From: CAWJPY01 sp963844865
GTDB lineage: Bacteria > Acidobacteriota > Thermoanaerobaculia > Thermoanaerobaculales > Sulfomarinibacteraceae
NCBI GenBank assembly: GCA_963844865.1
Contig: CAWJPY010000005.1
Span: 248,001-312,000, forward strand
Direction of reading: 5' to 3'
DNA length: 64,000 bases
How positions within the stretch are numbered: the stretch's first letter is position 1; each line of letters starts with the position of its first letter. This document shows positions 1 to 9,205 of this stretch, one piece after another. Position numbers and translations under genes: made by a program. A model generated the notes under the pieces. That model ran no database searches. It was not told the DNA's origin and saw only the letters and a program-made list of their open reading frames with translations.

Positions 1-1
1 G

Positions 2-2632
2 ACCGCCGAGAGGGGCTACCGCCTGTACCAGGAGCACCAGGTGGTGAAGATTCTGTGGACCGGTGGGCTCATCGAGGCGACCCTGGCCCAACCGCAGTGC
101 ACCGTCGCGGTCGCAGCTCCGGCCGAAGCGCACGCCATCACCGCCGACTGCACCCACTGCGGCCATGACGGCCCCTGCCTGCACGCCGCCGCGGCACTGC
201 TGCAGTGGTTCGACATCCGCCCCACCATGCAGCGTCTTGGGCCCGGTGCAGCCTGGCGCGCCAAGTCACGCCACCCCTTCATCGCCCCGAGCCGGACGGC
301 CGCCGAGCGGGTGGACCTGGGCCACCTCACCGGTTCGGATCTGCGCTCGGCCCTGGAGCTGCAGCTCTCGCTGCAAAGCTCGGGCGCGGCCGTCGCGCGC
401 CTGCTGGGCAACACGGTGGAGATCCACATCACCCTTCCGTCGGGCGATCGCAGGGTCGTGTTCTTCTCCGCCCCCGTCCTGCCCGTGGCCCTGCCCCTGC
501 TGCGCAGCCTCCCGAGGATCCGCCTCGAGGGCGAGCTGCAGGCGCTCGAGCTCTCCGAGGCGCGGCTGCAACCGGTGCTCACCGCCGCATGGCGCGGCGA
601 CGGCATCGCCCTGGAGCCGGCCTACCGGCTCGGCAACGGCACACTGCTCTCGGTCTCCAGCCTCAACGGCCGGATCCACGGCCGCTGGGCACGGATCGGC
701 AATCTCCTGTGCCGGGTGCTGGACCCGGCCACCCCACTGGTCCCCTTCCACCGCCAGGGGCCTCAGCACCTCACCGGCGGCGAGGCCCTGCGCTTCCTCA
801 GCCTCGACCACCCACAGCTCTCCCAACACCCCTGGTACGTCCCCCAGGGTCACCTCGCCTCGTTCCGCCAGCCTGTGCAGCCGAAGGCCGTCGCCCTCGA
901 GGCCCAGACCACGCCCAACGGTCGCATCCTCGTCCGCCCCAGCTTCCGCGCCGGCGACCGCGAGCTGACGTGGCCGGAGGTGCTGCCTCTCCTCGACGAG
1001 GGCTTCAGTCGCATCGGCGGCGCGATCTTCCGTGCCCCGGATCTGCGGCCCTTCGAGCGCGTCGGCTTCACGTTCCCCAGCCGCCGCATCGAGCGCGGCC
1101 TCCTGGGCAACCGGCTCGCCTTCCTGCGCCTGGTCGCTGAGACCGGGCTGCCGGTGACCGGCGGAGACGAGGATCTCGCCCTCCTCTCCCGCACGCTCCT
1201 CGGCACCGACCCGCCGGACATCCCGCCGCCGGCCGGCCTGCGCTCGCGCCTGCGCCCCTACCAGCATCAGGGCGTGGCGTGGCTGTGGAGCCGTTATCTG
1301 GTGGGGATTGGGGCCCTCCTGGCCGACGACATGGGCCTGGGCAAGACCCACGAGGTCATGGGCCTGCTGTGCATGGTCCGGCAACGTCCGCGGATCGGGA
1401 ACTTCCTGGTGGTCTGCCCCCGCGGCGTCCTCGAGCACTGGCACACCCTGCTCGAGACATACGCCCCGGACATCCCGGTCGTGCTCTTCCACGGGCCTTC
1501 TCGCTCCTTGGACGGGTTGCCCAAGCAGGGCGGCCTGGTGCTGACCACCTACGACCTGCTCCTGCGCTCCACGGAGGAGCTGTGCAGCCCCCTCTGGGAG
1601 GTCGCGGTCTTCGACGAGGCGCAGCGCATCAAGAACCCGCGGACCAAGGCCGCCCGGGCCGCCCGCAAGGTCGAGGCCAACCACCGCGTGGCGCTCACGG
1701 GCACCCCACTGGAGAACCGCCTCCTGGAGCTGTGGTCGGTGGTGGACCTGATCCTGCCAGGCTTTCTCGGTTCCGAGCGGGAGTTCCGGACCAACTACCG
1801 CAACCCCACCCAGCACCGCCTGCACCGCCTGCGGCGCCGGCTGTCGGTGCTCACGCTGCGCCGGGTCAAGGAGCAGGTTCTCCACGACCTCCCCGACAAG
1901 GTGGAGGACGTCCGCTTCTGCCACCTGCTCCCGGCTCAGCAGGAGCTGTACCGGGACATCCACCAGCAGCGGGTCACCCAGATTGCTGCGGCCCTCCGCG
2001 ACACCGAGGCCGAGGTGCCGTACATGCACATCTTCGCCCTCCTGACCAAGCTCAAGCAGGTGTGCGACCATCCCGCGCTGGCCGGGGACGGAGCCGGCGC
2101 CGGGCCGGCCTCCGGCAAGCTCGAGGTGTTCGAGCAGATCCTCGACGAGGCACTCGCCGGCGGCCACCAGGTGGTCGTCTTCTCCCAGTACGTCAAGATG
2201 ATCGAGATCCTCTCCCGCCACCTGAAGCGGCGGGGTGTCGGACATCTGCTGCTCACGGGCGGCACCCGCGACCGCAGCCGGGTGGTGCGCCGGTTCAACT
2301 CCGAGCAGCACGAGCGGGTCCTGCTGGCCAGCCTGCTCGCCGGCGGCGTGGGCATCGACCTCACCGGCGCGTCGGTGGTCATCCACTACGACCGGTGGTG
2401 GAATCCCGCCCGCGAGGACCAGGCCACGGATCGCGTCCACCGCATCGGCCAGCGGCGCTTCGTGCAGGTCTTCAAGCTGCTGACGAGGGGCACCGTCGAG
2501 GAGCGGATCGATGCCCTGATCCGGCGCAAGACCGAGCTCATCGAGACCGTGGTGGCCCCGACCGACGAGGTGGTGCGCAGCCTCAGCCGCGCCGAGCTGG
2601 CCGACCTGCTGCAGGTGGACCTGGCCGGTTGA
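2..2632 (+). CDS. SWIM zinc-finger SNF2-family helicase, 5' end outside window
   Basis: ATP-dependent SNF2/Swi2 translocase of the HepA/RapA-like superfamily 2 group, presumably acting on DNA-protein complexes. The reading frame is open from the first bases of the window, so the start lies upstream; the GTG at 41 is only an internal candidate. The N-terminus has a SWIM-type zinc site (CTHCG followed by CLH, about nt 150-185). A long middle region leads to the helicase core: Walker A DMGLGKT near 1330, the DEAQ box near 1615, TGTPLEN near 1700, and motif VI DRVHRIGQR near 2430. The end, RAELADLLQVDLAG, is typical of bacterial SWIM-SNF2 proteins. The C-terminal half is complete and undamaged. 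The cellular target is not visible here. Confidence 0.93.
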   Translation, partial: TAERGYRLYQEHQVVKILWTGGLIEATLAQPQCTVAVAAPAEAHAITADCTHCGHDGPCLHAAAALLQWFDIRPTMQRLGPGAAWRAKSRHPFIAPSRTAAERVDLGHLTGSDLRSALELQLSLQSSGAAVARLLGNTVEIHITLPSGDRRVVFFSAPVLPVALPLLRSLPRIRLEGELQALELSEARLQPVLTAAWRGDGIALEPAYRLGNGTLLSVSSLNGRIHGRWARIGNLLCRVLDPATPLVPFHRQGPQHLTGGEALRFLSLDHPQLSQHPWYVPQGHLASFRQPVQPKAVALEAQTTPNGRILVRPSFRAGDRELTWPEVLPLLDEGFSRIGGAIFRAPDLRPFERVGFTFPSRRIERGLLGNRLAFLRLVAETGLPVTGGDEDLALLSRTLLGTDPPDIPPPAGLRSRLRPYQHQGVAWLWSRYLVGIGALLADDMGLGKTHEVMGLLCMVRQRPRIGNFLVVCPRGVLEHWHTLLETYAPDIPVVLFHGPSRSLDGLPKQGGLVLTTYDLLLRSTEELCSPLWEVAVFDEAQRIKNPRTKAARAARKVEANHRVALTGTPLENRLLELWSVVDLILPGFLGSEREFRTNYRNPTQHRLHRLRRRLSVLTLRRVKEQVLHDLPDKVEDVRFCHLLPAQQELYRDIHQQRVTQIAAALRDTEAEVPYMHIFALLTKLKQVCDHPALAGDGAGAGPASGKLEVFEQILDEALAGGHQVVVFSQYVKMIEILSRHLKRRGVGHLLLTGGTRDRSRVVRRFNSEQHERVLLASLLAGGVGIDLTGASVVIHYDRWWNPAREDQATDRVHRIGQRRFVQVFKLLTRGTVEERIDALIRRKTELIETVVAPTDEVVRSLSRAELADLLQVDLAG

Positions 2633-2684
2633 GGGCACTGCCGCTCGTGCCGCCAACGTGCTACCGTTCGCCGAGGGAGGCCTC

Positions 2685-2720
2685 ATGCGCGACAACCCTG
2701 ATGCGGAATACCGGTCATGA
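2685..2720 (+). CDS. Possible 11-codon leader ORF coupled to the zinc-ribbon gene
   Basis: ATG at 2685 sits four bases after a good ribosome-binding site (GGGAGG). It opens MRDNPDAEYRS and stops with TGA at 2718-2720. That stop overlaps the ATG of the next ORF in an ATGA junction, the usual sign of translational coupling. The downstream ORF has no good ribosome-binding site of its own. Alternatively the two are one gene split by a sequencing indel, with this peptide as its true N-terminus. Confidence 0.3.
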   Translation: MRDNPDAEYRS

Positions 2721-2905
2721 TTCCCGACTATCTCATCTGTGTGGAGTGCGAGTCCCCCACCTATGTCTTCGAGTGGCGGAAGGACAAGGTGGTGGAGGCT
2801 CTGTGCAGCACCTGCGGCAACAGCGATCCGACCCAGTTCCTCACCGAGGAGGCGTACGAGGAGCTGAGCCTGGACGATCGTTACACCGACCGAGAGCACT
2901 CCTGA
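2717..2905 (+). CDS. Small zinc-ribbon protein
   Basis: A 62-residue protein of unknown function. Two CxxC knuckles (CVEC near residue 8, CSTC near residue 31) are spaced as in a zinc ribbon, and the C-terminal third is acidic. No catalytic motif or membrane segment is visible. It lies 84 bp after the SNF2 gene and 19 bp before the GH57 gene on the same strand, so co-transcription is likely. The absence of its own ribosome-binding site fits either coupling to the short upstream ORF at 2685 or a frameshift joining the two. It is a real gene in my view because both knuckles are intact, but no function can be assigned. Confidence 0.65.
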   Translation: MIPDYLICVECESPTYVFEWRKDKVVEALCSTCGNSDPTQFLTEEAYEELSLDDRYTDREHS

Positions 2906-2924
2906 GCGGCGCCTCCCGACCACC

Positions 2925-4965
2925 ATGGCGACCCTGAGCTTTCTCTGGCACCTCCATCAACCGTCCTATCGAACCGCGGACGGCATCGCCCACGCCCCGT
3001 GGGTGGCCCTGCACGCCGGCGGCGCTTACACCACCCTCGTGAGCTCCATCCTGGACGCCGGCGGCCGCGGCCAGGTGATCAACGTGGTCCCGACCCTCCT
3101 GGAGCAGCTCGAGGCCTACCGAGACGGAGGAGTGACCGATCCGGTGATGGAGGCGCTGTGCCGCCCGGTGGTCGACCTGGAGCCCGAGGATCGGGCGACC
3201 GTCCTGGCATGGTCGGGCCACGTGTCGTCACGACAGCTCCAGCGCTACCCCCGCCTCCGCGAGCTGAACGCGCGCAGCCGCTCTCCCGTGGACCCGGAGC
3301 TTCTCGCGGCGCGCTACGGACCGGGCGACATGCGCGATCTCCAGGTCCTGACCATCCTCGCCCACGCCGGTGACCAGGCGTGGCGGGACCAGCGCCTCGC
3401 GCCCCTCAATCGCAAGGGGCAGCACTTCAGCTCCGACGACCACGGGACCGCATCGGCGTGGTTGCGTGCCCAGCCGGGAGAGCTCATCACGCTCGTCGGC
3501 AAGGCTGCCGAACGGGAAGGCGTCGAGATCGCCACCAGCCCCTACGCCCACCCCATCATGCCCCTGCTCATCGACACCGCTGTGGTCCGCGAGAGCTGGG
3601 CCCCCAACCCCGCACCCCAGGTCCCGTCCTTCCGCCATCCCGAGGACGCCAGGCGTCAGCTGGAGGAGGGCCTGGCGTTCATGCGCGAGCGGGGGTTCGA
3701 TCCCCAGGGCTGCTGGCCCCCCGAGGGATCGGTGTCGGCCGCGGCCGTGGCCACCTACGGCGAGGCCGGCGTGGGCTGGCTGGCGACGGACGAGGGCATC
3801 CTGGAGCGCAGCCTGGAGCGGCCCCTCAGGAACGGAGATCACGTCGACCCGGCCCTCTACCGCCCGTGGCGGTTGCAGGACGGGGGACCGGCGATCTTCT
3901 TCAGGGATCGCTGGCTCTCCGACCGCATCGGCTTCGCCTTCGGTCGCTGGGAGGACGAGCGGGCGGCGGCCCACGAGCTCGTCCACCATCTCACCGGGAT
4001 GGCCGACGCCCTGCCCGGCGACGCCGCCATCGTGATCGCTCTGGACGGTGAGAACCCTTGGTTGCACTACCCCTCCTGCGGCGGCACCTTCCTGCGGGAG
4101 CTGATGTCGAGCCTGGACAAGGCGGGCGACGCGCTCCAGCCCGCGACCCTGGGCGAAGTCGTCCAACGTGCCCCGGTGGAGACGTTGCCGCGGCTGCACC
4201 CGGGCTCCTGGATCAACGCCGTCTTCGCGACCTGGATCGGGCACCCCGAGAAGACCGCCGGCTGGAAGCTCCTGACCCGCGTGCGTGAGGCCATCGCCGA
4301 GCACGGCGATCCGCCGCCGTCGCTGTTGCTGGCCGAGGGATCCGACTGGTTCTGGTGGCTGGGCGACGACAACCCGTCGCCCCTCGCCCCGCTGTACGAC
4401 CGCCTGTTTCGATCCCACCTCGCGGACAGCTCGCGAGCAGGCCGGCGTCCGGGCCCCGGCGGACCTCGACCACCCCCTCAAGACGGTGACGCGGCCGGTG
4501 CGGGTGCCGGTGTCCGCGCACTGGCGGCCGCCGACCCTGGACGGCCGCATGACGGACTACTTCGAGTGGTCCCTCGCGAGCCGGGTGGACGCCGCCGGCG
4601 ACCAGCCCCTGCGCCGCCTCGCGCTGTGGGCGGACCCGAACCAGCTGTACGTTCTCGTGGAGGGAGCGCGGCCCTTGCAGCAGCTCGTCAACGGTGACCG
4701 TCTGACCGTCCGCCTGACCGGGCCGGAGGGGGACACCGTCACCGTCACCGCCGCCGGGGACCACCAGGAGGTGGAAGGCGGTCGCTGCTGTCTGGGAGCG
4801 GTGGCGGAGCTTTCCCTGCCCTGGGACGCCCGCGACGGCTATCGCCTGGAGGTCCTCCTCGGCGCCTCCCAGCTGCCCGAGGGCGCCGTGCTCCTGCTGG
4901 AGCCCTTCCCCGTGGACGAAGAGGCGGCGGCCGGGGCCGACCCCCACGAGACGAACGAGGGCTAG
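2925..4965 (+). CDS. Glycoside hydrolase family 57 protein, one frameshift
   Basis: Retaining alpha-glucan-active enzyme of GH57 (amylase/amylopullulanase/branching type). N-terminal catalytic barrel: LWHLHQPSY is family motif 1, CWPPEGSVS carries the expected nucleophile Glu, and WLATDEGIL carries the expected acid/base Asp. There is no signal peptide, so it is probably cytoplasmic and acts on stored glucan, in line with malQ and glgP in this window. The ATG-2925 frame turns into arginine/proline-rich nonsense after about 4425. Sensible sequence (PADLDHPLKTVTRP... and on to a C-terminal beta-sandwich-like domain) continues in the next frame to a stop at 4963-4965. A single indel near 4425-4440 therefore splits one gene of about 680 codons. 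Exact specificity cannot be read from the sequence. Confidence 0.85.
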
Positions 4966-5116
4966 GGGCCGCGATGGCGCGAAGCCCGTTGCCCGGGACC
5001 TCCCTCCTCTCCCGCCGCCGGAGTGTGGGGCAGTGGATCGTTGCGGCGGATGCCGCGTGGGAACACGTCGAATCAGGTCGGTGGACCGGCTACGGGAACG
5101 GGGACGGAGGGGCTTC

Positions 5117-6178
5117 ATGTCGGAGCTGAGGTACTGCCCTGTCAAGCAGCGTTGGACCATCATCGCCCCCGAGCGGAAGATGCGCCCCGACGAGTTCCTG
5201 GCGCCGGCGTCTCCGCCCCCGGCCACGTCCCCGAGCCCCTTCCGCTACGGCTACGAGGCCCAGACGCCGCCCGAGATCCTGCTCCTGCACCGCGAGGGCC
5301 CCGCCCACAGCGGGCCGAGCTGGCAGGTGCGTGTAATCCCCAACAAGTTCCCGGTCCTGCGGGTGGAGGGCGAGGTCTCCCGTGAGGGCGTCGGCCTCTT
5401 CGACCGCCTGACGGGCATCGGGGCCCACGAGGTCATCGTGGAGAACCCCGACCCGGCCAAGGAGCTCGCCGACCTCGAGGTGGCCGACGTGGTCCAGGTC
5501 CTGCGCGCCTACCGGGCGCGGCTGCAGGACCTGCGCCGGGACCACCGCCTGCAGTACATCCTCATCTTCAAGAACAAGGGCGTCGCCGCCGGGGCGACCC
5601 TCCCCCATCCTCACTCCCAGCTGATCGCGACCCCCATCATCCCCACCTTCGTCAAGCAGGAGCTGCGGTCGGCCCGCGAGCACTATGCCCGCAAGGAGCG
5701 CTGCCTGTTCTGCGACATCATCCGCGACGAGCAACGGCTAGGCGAACGGGTCGCTATCGAGACCGACCGCTTCATCGCCCTCGAGCCCTTCGCCGCCTCC
5801 TTTCCCTTCGAGACCTGGATCCTCCCCCGTCGCCACTCCCACGACTTCGCCGCCTCCAGCGACGACGAGCTGCGCCGCCTGGCCGAGATCCTCCGGGACT
5901 TCTTGCGCCGGGTACGCGTCATCCTGAACGACCCGCCCTACAACCTGGTCCTCCACACCGCGCCCAGCTTCCATCCCCGGCCCGCCCACCCCGACTACTG
6001 GGGCACCATCGAGCACGACTACCACTGGCACCTCGAGATCATCCCCAGGATCACCCGCATCTCGGGCTTCGAGTGGGGCTCCGGTCTGACCGTCAACCCG
6101 ACGCCGCCCGAGGAGGCCGCCCAGTTCCTCCAGGACGCCGACCCCGAGCGCGACAACAACGCCCAGGACCGCGGCTGA
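5117..6178 (+). CDS. galT: Galactose-1-phosphate uridylyltransferase
   Basis: Leloir-pathway enzyme swapping UMP between UDP-glucose and galactose-1-phosphate; cytoplasmic HIT-superfamily fold. It is 353 residues long, a normal length. The catalytic HPHSQ (HxHxQ, nucleophile the second His) lies near residue 160 and is preceded by the usual IFKNKG. CLFCDI and the later HTAP/HWHLEI segments match the second HIT-like repeat. The frame is open further upstream, but ATG 5117 (MSELRYCPVKQRWTIIAPER) is the family start. It lies 151 bp after the GH57 gene. No galK or galE is present in the window. UDP-glucose made here would also be the product or substrate of the sucrose synthase at 43.8 kb. Confidence 0.95.
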   Translation: MSELRYCPVKQRWTIIAPERKMRPDEFLAPASPPPATSPSPFRYGYEAQTPPEILLLHREGPAHSGPSWQVRVIPNKFPVLRVEGEVSREGVGLFDRLTGIGAHEVIVENPDPAKELADLEVADVVQVLRAYRARLQDLRRDHRLQYILIFKNKGVAAGATLPHPHSQLIATPIIPTFVKQELRSAREHYARKERCLFCDIIRDEQRLGERVAIETDRFIALEPFAASFPFETWILPRRHSHDFAASSDDELRRLAEILRDFLRRVRVILNDPPYNLVLHTAPSFHPRPAHPDYWGTIEHDYHWHLEIIPRITRISGFEWGSGLTVNPTPPEEAAQFLQDADPERDNNAQDRG

Positions 6179-6218
6179 GCGCGAACCGCGTTCGTGTCCA
6201 CGCCCGCGTGCGGGGCCG

Positions 6219-6236
6219 GATCAGCGATCAGTGACG
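6219..6236 (-). repeat. Minimal 6-7-mer array between convergent 3' ends
   Basis: On the minus strand this reads ACTGATC then GCTGATC, two units of the degenerate GCNGNC-type family found at longer length elsewhere in the window. It lies between the galT stop and the stop of the opposing cyclase gene. Two units alone would be chance; it is listed because it follows the same placement as the long arrays. Confidence 0.35.
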
Positions 6237-6252
6237 CGTATTGCGGCGCAGG

Positions 6253-6918
6253 TCAGTCCCAGACGCCGAGGACGGCGCGCACCGGCGACGCCTCGGCGCC
6301 CACCAGGGGCAGCGGCAGCACCACCAGCAGGTAGAGGCCCGGTGCCACGTGGGACAGGTCCAGGCCTTCGACCCAGACCATCCCGCGTGCCGCCAGCGCC
6401 CGGTGGGCGGGCAGCTGGGCGGACTCGAGGGGATCCACCGAGGGCGTGTCCACGCCCAGGAGGTCGACTCCGCGCTCGGCGAGCCAGTCCACGGTCTCGG
6501 CAGCCAGTGCGGTGAAGCCGGGGCCGATGGGGCTGCCCACGGGGTGGCTGTCGCTGCGCAGCAGCAGCCGCGGCGCCCGTGGTGTCCACCCGGAGGGAAA
6601 GCCCGAGGGCGAGACCAGACCCGCTTCCCCTCGGGGCGCCACGACCTCGGCCGGACCCACGAGCCGCTCCACCGCCAGCGCCTCTACCCCCGGCGCGGTC
6701 GCCACCACGTGGCGCGGACCTTCCAGGTGGGTCCCCACATGGCAGGTGGTCGTCAGAGACGACACGGTGAACCCGGCGCTGGTCGCCTCGTCCCTGCGGA
6801 AGGGCAGGTCGCCGGGCCACACCGGCGTGTCACCGCTCAACGGGCGTGAGATGTCGACCCATCCCGAGGGCAGACGTCCGGTATCAGGAGATGGACCGGT
6901 GGCAGCAGACGTCTTCAC
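6253..6918 (-). CDS. Cyclase-family (kynurenine formamidase-like) metal hydrolase
   Basis: A 221-residue member of the cyclase/KynB family, metal-dependent amide or ester hydrolases. The core motif HVGTHLEGPRH (HxGTHxDxPxH type, with Glu replacing the usual Asp) is near residue 60. WVDISRPLSGDTPVWPGDL at the start matches the family N-terminus, and GVDTPSVDP matches the second conserved loop. I chose GTG 6918 because it has GAGGAG eight bases upstream and begins nine bases after the response-regulator stop; a longer reading would overlap that gene. The two genes therefore look like an operon. Substrate unknown: kynurenine-pathway neighbours are absent, and members with other substrates are common. 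Confidence 0.82.
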   Translation of the reverse strand: MKTSAATGPSPDTGRLPSGWVDISRPLSGDTPVWPGDLPFRRDEATSAGFTVSSLTTTCHVGTHLEGPRHVVATAPGVEALAVERLVGPAEVVAPRGEAGLVSPSGFPSGWTPRAPRLLLRSDSHPVGSPIGPGFTALAAETVDWLAERGVDLLGVDTPSVDPLESAQLPAHRALAARGMVWVEGLDLSHVAPGLYLLVVLPLPLVGAEASPVRAVLGVWD

Positions 6919-6926
6919 CGCGCTCC

Positions 6927-7361
6927 TCAGGGCGCCTCGCCCGGCTCGCCGGTCAACGCCCGCGCGGCACGAATGTGGCGTCGCACCAGCTCCACGAACT
7001 CCACCTGGTTCACGATCGGCTTCGCCACGTAGTCGTTGGCTCCGGAGGAGAACAGGAGCGCCTCGCGGTCGCCACGCATGGCGTGGGCCGTCAGGAGCAG
7101 GACCGGCAGACGGGCGCCCTTCTCCAGGCCCCGGACCCTCCGTGTCAGCTCGACGCCGTCCACCTTGGTGCCTTCCACCCGGGTGTTCTTCAGCCACACG
7201 TCCATGAGGACGGCGGCGATGGTGCCGCTCTGGACGAGGCGCAGCACCTCGTCGCCGTCGTCGCTGGTGATGACCCCGAAGCCGCCGACACGATTCATGA
7301 TGGTCTCGATCAGCAACGAGTTCGCCCGATCATCCTCCACCACGAGCACGGTTTCCGGCAT
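6927..7361 (-). CDS. Single-domain response regulator (CheY-like)
   Basis: A 144-residue stand-alone receiver domain. VLVVEDD supplies the acidic pocket, the phospho-acceptor is Asp54 in LMDVWL, a Thr follows in LLLTAHAM, and the conserved Lys is in YVAKPI. There is an insertion around residues 57-70 (NTRVEGTKVDG), longer than in CheY. No output domain is present, so it must act by protein contact. The gene is divergent from the HD-GYP sensor at 7469 and 5' of the cyclase-family gene. No partner histidine kinase is in the window, so its input is unknown. Confidence 0.9.
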   Translation of the reverse strand: MPETVLVVEDDRANSLLIETIMNRVGGFGVITSDDGDEVLRLVQSGTIAAVLMDVWLKNTRVEGTKVDGVELTRRVRGLEKGARLPVLLLTAHAMRGDREALLFSSGANDYVAKPIVNQVEFVELVRRHIRAARALTGEPGEAP

Positions 7362-7449
7362 TCCGAGCCTCCCGGTGATGCGCCAACCGTAGCAGATCGG
7401 CGCCTCATCCCCAATCCCGAGCCGTCGGGGCCCCTCCCCGTCCGCGTGC

Positions 7450-7455
7450 TATATT
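7450..7455 (+). promoter_or_regulatory. Candidate -10 hexamer before the HD-GYP gene
   Basis: TATATT lies 13 bp before the ATG at 7469 in an otherwise GC-rich stretch. No TTGACA-like -35 is visible at 17 bp. If used, the transcript would start 5-8 nt before the ATG, making it essentially leaderless. This fits the lack of any ribosome-binding site there. Confidence 0.3.
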
Positions 7456-7468
7456 TCCCTTACTTCGT

Positions 7469-9205
7469 ATGGCTTCTCTGTCGCATTTGCGCTCCTCGCT
7501 CACGTACCCCATCGCCGCCACCCTGGTGCTGGTCACGGTGGTCCCGGTGGCCCTGGTCGGCCTCCTTCTAGCCCGCTACAACCGCGAGTACCTGACCACC
7601 GAGGAGAAGCGCAGCCTGACCCGCCAGGCCTCCAGCCTGGCCGCCGAGGCCTCCCTGTTCTTGAACAGTCACCTGACTCAGCTCGAGAGCACCGCGCGCG
7701 CGCTCGAGGCGGGTGGACCGGTCGCGGTCTCAGCCTTCGAGTCGCTGCTCCAGGACATGGCGGCGCAGCCGGGTCGGGCCTTCGTCTACCTCCAGATCCT
7801 CAATGCCCGCGGTGAGGGGGCCTACGTCCGCAGCCAGATGCTCGACGAACGGGCCGTCGCCGATCTGGAGTCGGCGGCCACTGCCGCCCATCATCAAGCC
7901 CTCCGCGGCGAGCGCGTCGAGGACCTGTTGCGCGACACGGCCCGCGAGCACCCGGCGCGGGCGGTCATCGCTCTGCCCCTCGAGTCCGCGACGGCGGGCA
8001 CGTGGGGCGCCCTCACCGGCGTGCTGGACCTGGAGCCCCTGGCGAGCCGATTCAGCGACTCCAGTGCGGCGGGGCTCCTCATGAGTCTCATCGACGCCCG
8101 CGGCGACGTCCTCGTCTCGTCCCATCCCGAGTCGCGCGGTCGCAACTTCGCCGAGCTGCCCCTGGTGCGCGACTTCCTCCGTCGTCCCATGCGTCTCACC
8201 AGGATCTACGAGCACTCCGACTCGGGGCCGGGGGAGGTCCTCGGCTCGGTGGCCCCGGTGGGCGCGTTCGGTCTGGGCGTGCTGGTGGAGCGCCCGACCG
8301 CGGAGGCCTTCGCGCCCGTGCGGGTCATGCAGCAGCGGACCCTCGCGGTGACTGCGGTGGCCGCCCTCGTGGCGCTCCTCATCGGCTTCGCGCTCAGCCG
8401 CCGGCTGATCGTTCCCCTGCAGAACCTGACCGACATCTCCACCGAGATCGCGCAGGGGAACCTCACGGCGCGGGCGACCGTGGAGGGCCACAACGAGATC
8501 GCCCGCCTGGGCGGCAACTTCAACCACATGGCGACGAGCGTCGAGGCCCTGGTGCGCCGCCTCAAGCAGGCCCTGCGCCAGAACCAGGAGCTCTTCCTCG
8601 AGACCATCCGCACGGTCGCCACCGCCATCGACGCCAAGGACCCGTACACCCGCGGCCACTCGGAACGGGTAAGCTCGTACTCCATGGTGATCGCCCGCTA
8701 TCTCGAGCTCGGCCAGGACGAGCTGTTCCAGGTGCGGATCGCCGCCATCCTCCATGACGTGGGCAAGCTGGGAATCCAGGACGGCATCCTCAACAAACCC
8801 GGCGGCCTCACCGAGGACGAGTACCGCATCATGCGCCAGCACCCGGCCATCGGCGCCCAGATCATGGCGCCCATCCGGATGCTGAAGGACATCATCCCGG
8901 GCATTCGGAACCACCACGAGACCTGGGATGGACAAGGTTATCCCGACAGCCTGCGTGAGCACGACATCCCGCTCGTGGCGAGGATCATCGGGGTGGCCGA
9001 CACATTCGACGCGATGACCACGACCCGCCCCTACCAGGAGGCGATGGAGCTCGACTTCGTGCTGTCCCGCATGCGCTCCATGGCCGGCACCAGGTTCGAT
9101 CCCCGGGTCGTGGAGGCGCTCATCAAAGCCGTCGAGGCCGGTGACGTGACGCCGCCTCGCCCCCACCAGGCGTCCGCCACGGCCGCCACTCCGGAGGTTT
9201 CATGA
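7469..9205 (+). CDS. Membrane sensor with HAMP and HD-GYP phosphodiesterase domain
   Basis: Predicted cyclic-di-GMP phosphodiesterase. Layout over 578 residues: transmembrane segment about 12-34, periplasmic Cache-like sensor about 35-285, second transmembrane segment about 288-308, HAMP linker to about 362, then HD-GYP. Catalytic motifs are intact: HSERV, HDVGK (the HD pair), HHETWDGQGYP (the GYP signature) and DTFDAM. It overlaps the next gene by four bases (ATGA), so it is co-translated with the TPR lipoprotein. A roadblock protein and ftsY follow. The divergent single-domain response regulator suggests a shared signalling theme, though no direct link is shown. Confidence 0.92.
   Translation: MASLSHLRSSLTYPIAATLVLVTVVPVALVGLLLARYNREYLTTEEKRSLTRQASSLAAEASLFLNSHLTQLESTARALEAGGPVAVSAFESLLQDMAAQPGRAFVYLQILNARGEGAYVRSQMLDERAVADLESAATAAHHQALRGERVEDLLRDTAREHPARAVIALPLESATAGTWGALTGVLDLEPLASRFSDSSAAGLLMSLIDARGDVLVSSHPESRGRNFAELPLVRDFLRRPMRLTRIYEHSDSGPGEVLGSVAPVGAFGLGVLVERPTAEAFAPVRVMQQRTLAVTAVAALVALLIGFALSRRLIVPLQNLTDISTEIAQGNLTARATVEGHNEIARLGGNFNHMATSVEALVRRLKQALRQNQELFLETIRTVATAIDAKDPYTRGHSERVSSYSMVIARYLELGQDELFQVRIAAILHDVGKLGIQDGILNKPGGLTEDEYRIMRQHPAIGAQIMAPIRMLKDIIPGIRNHHETWDGQGYPDSLREHDIPLVARIIGVADTFDAMTTTRPYQEAMELDFVLSRMRSMAGTRFDPRVVEALIKAVEAGDVTPPRPHQASATAATPEVS

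Noticed and set aside
266..2926. 886-residue antisense ORF over the SNF2 gene
   Set aside because: High GC leaves long open frames opposite real genes; composition is unnatural and the sense strand has intact helicase motifs.
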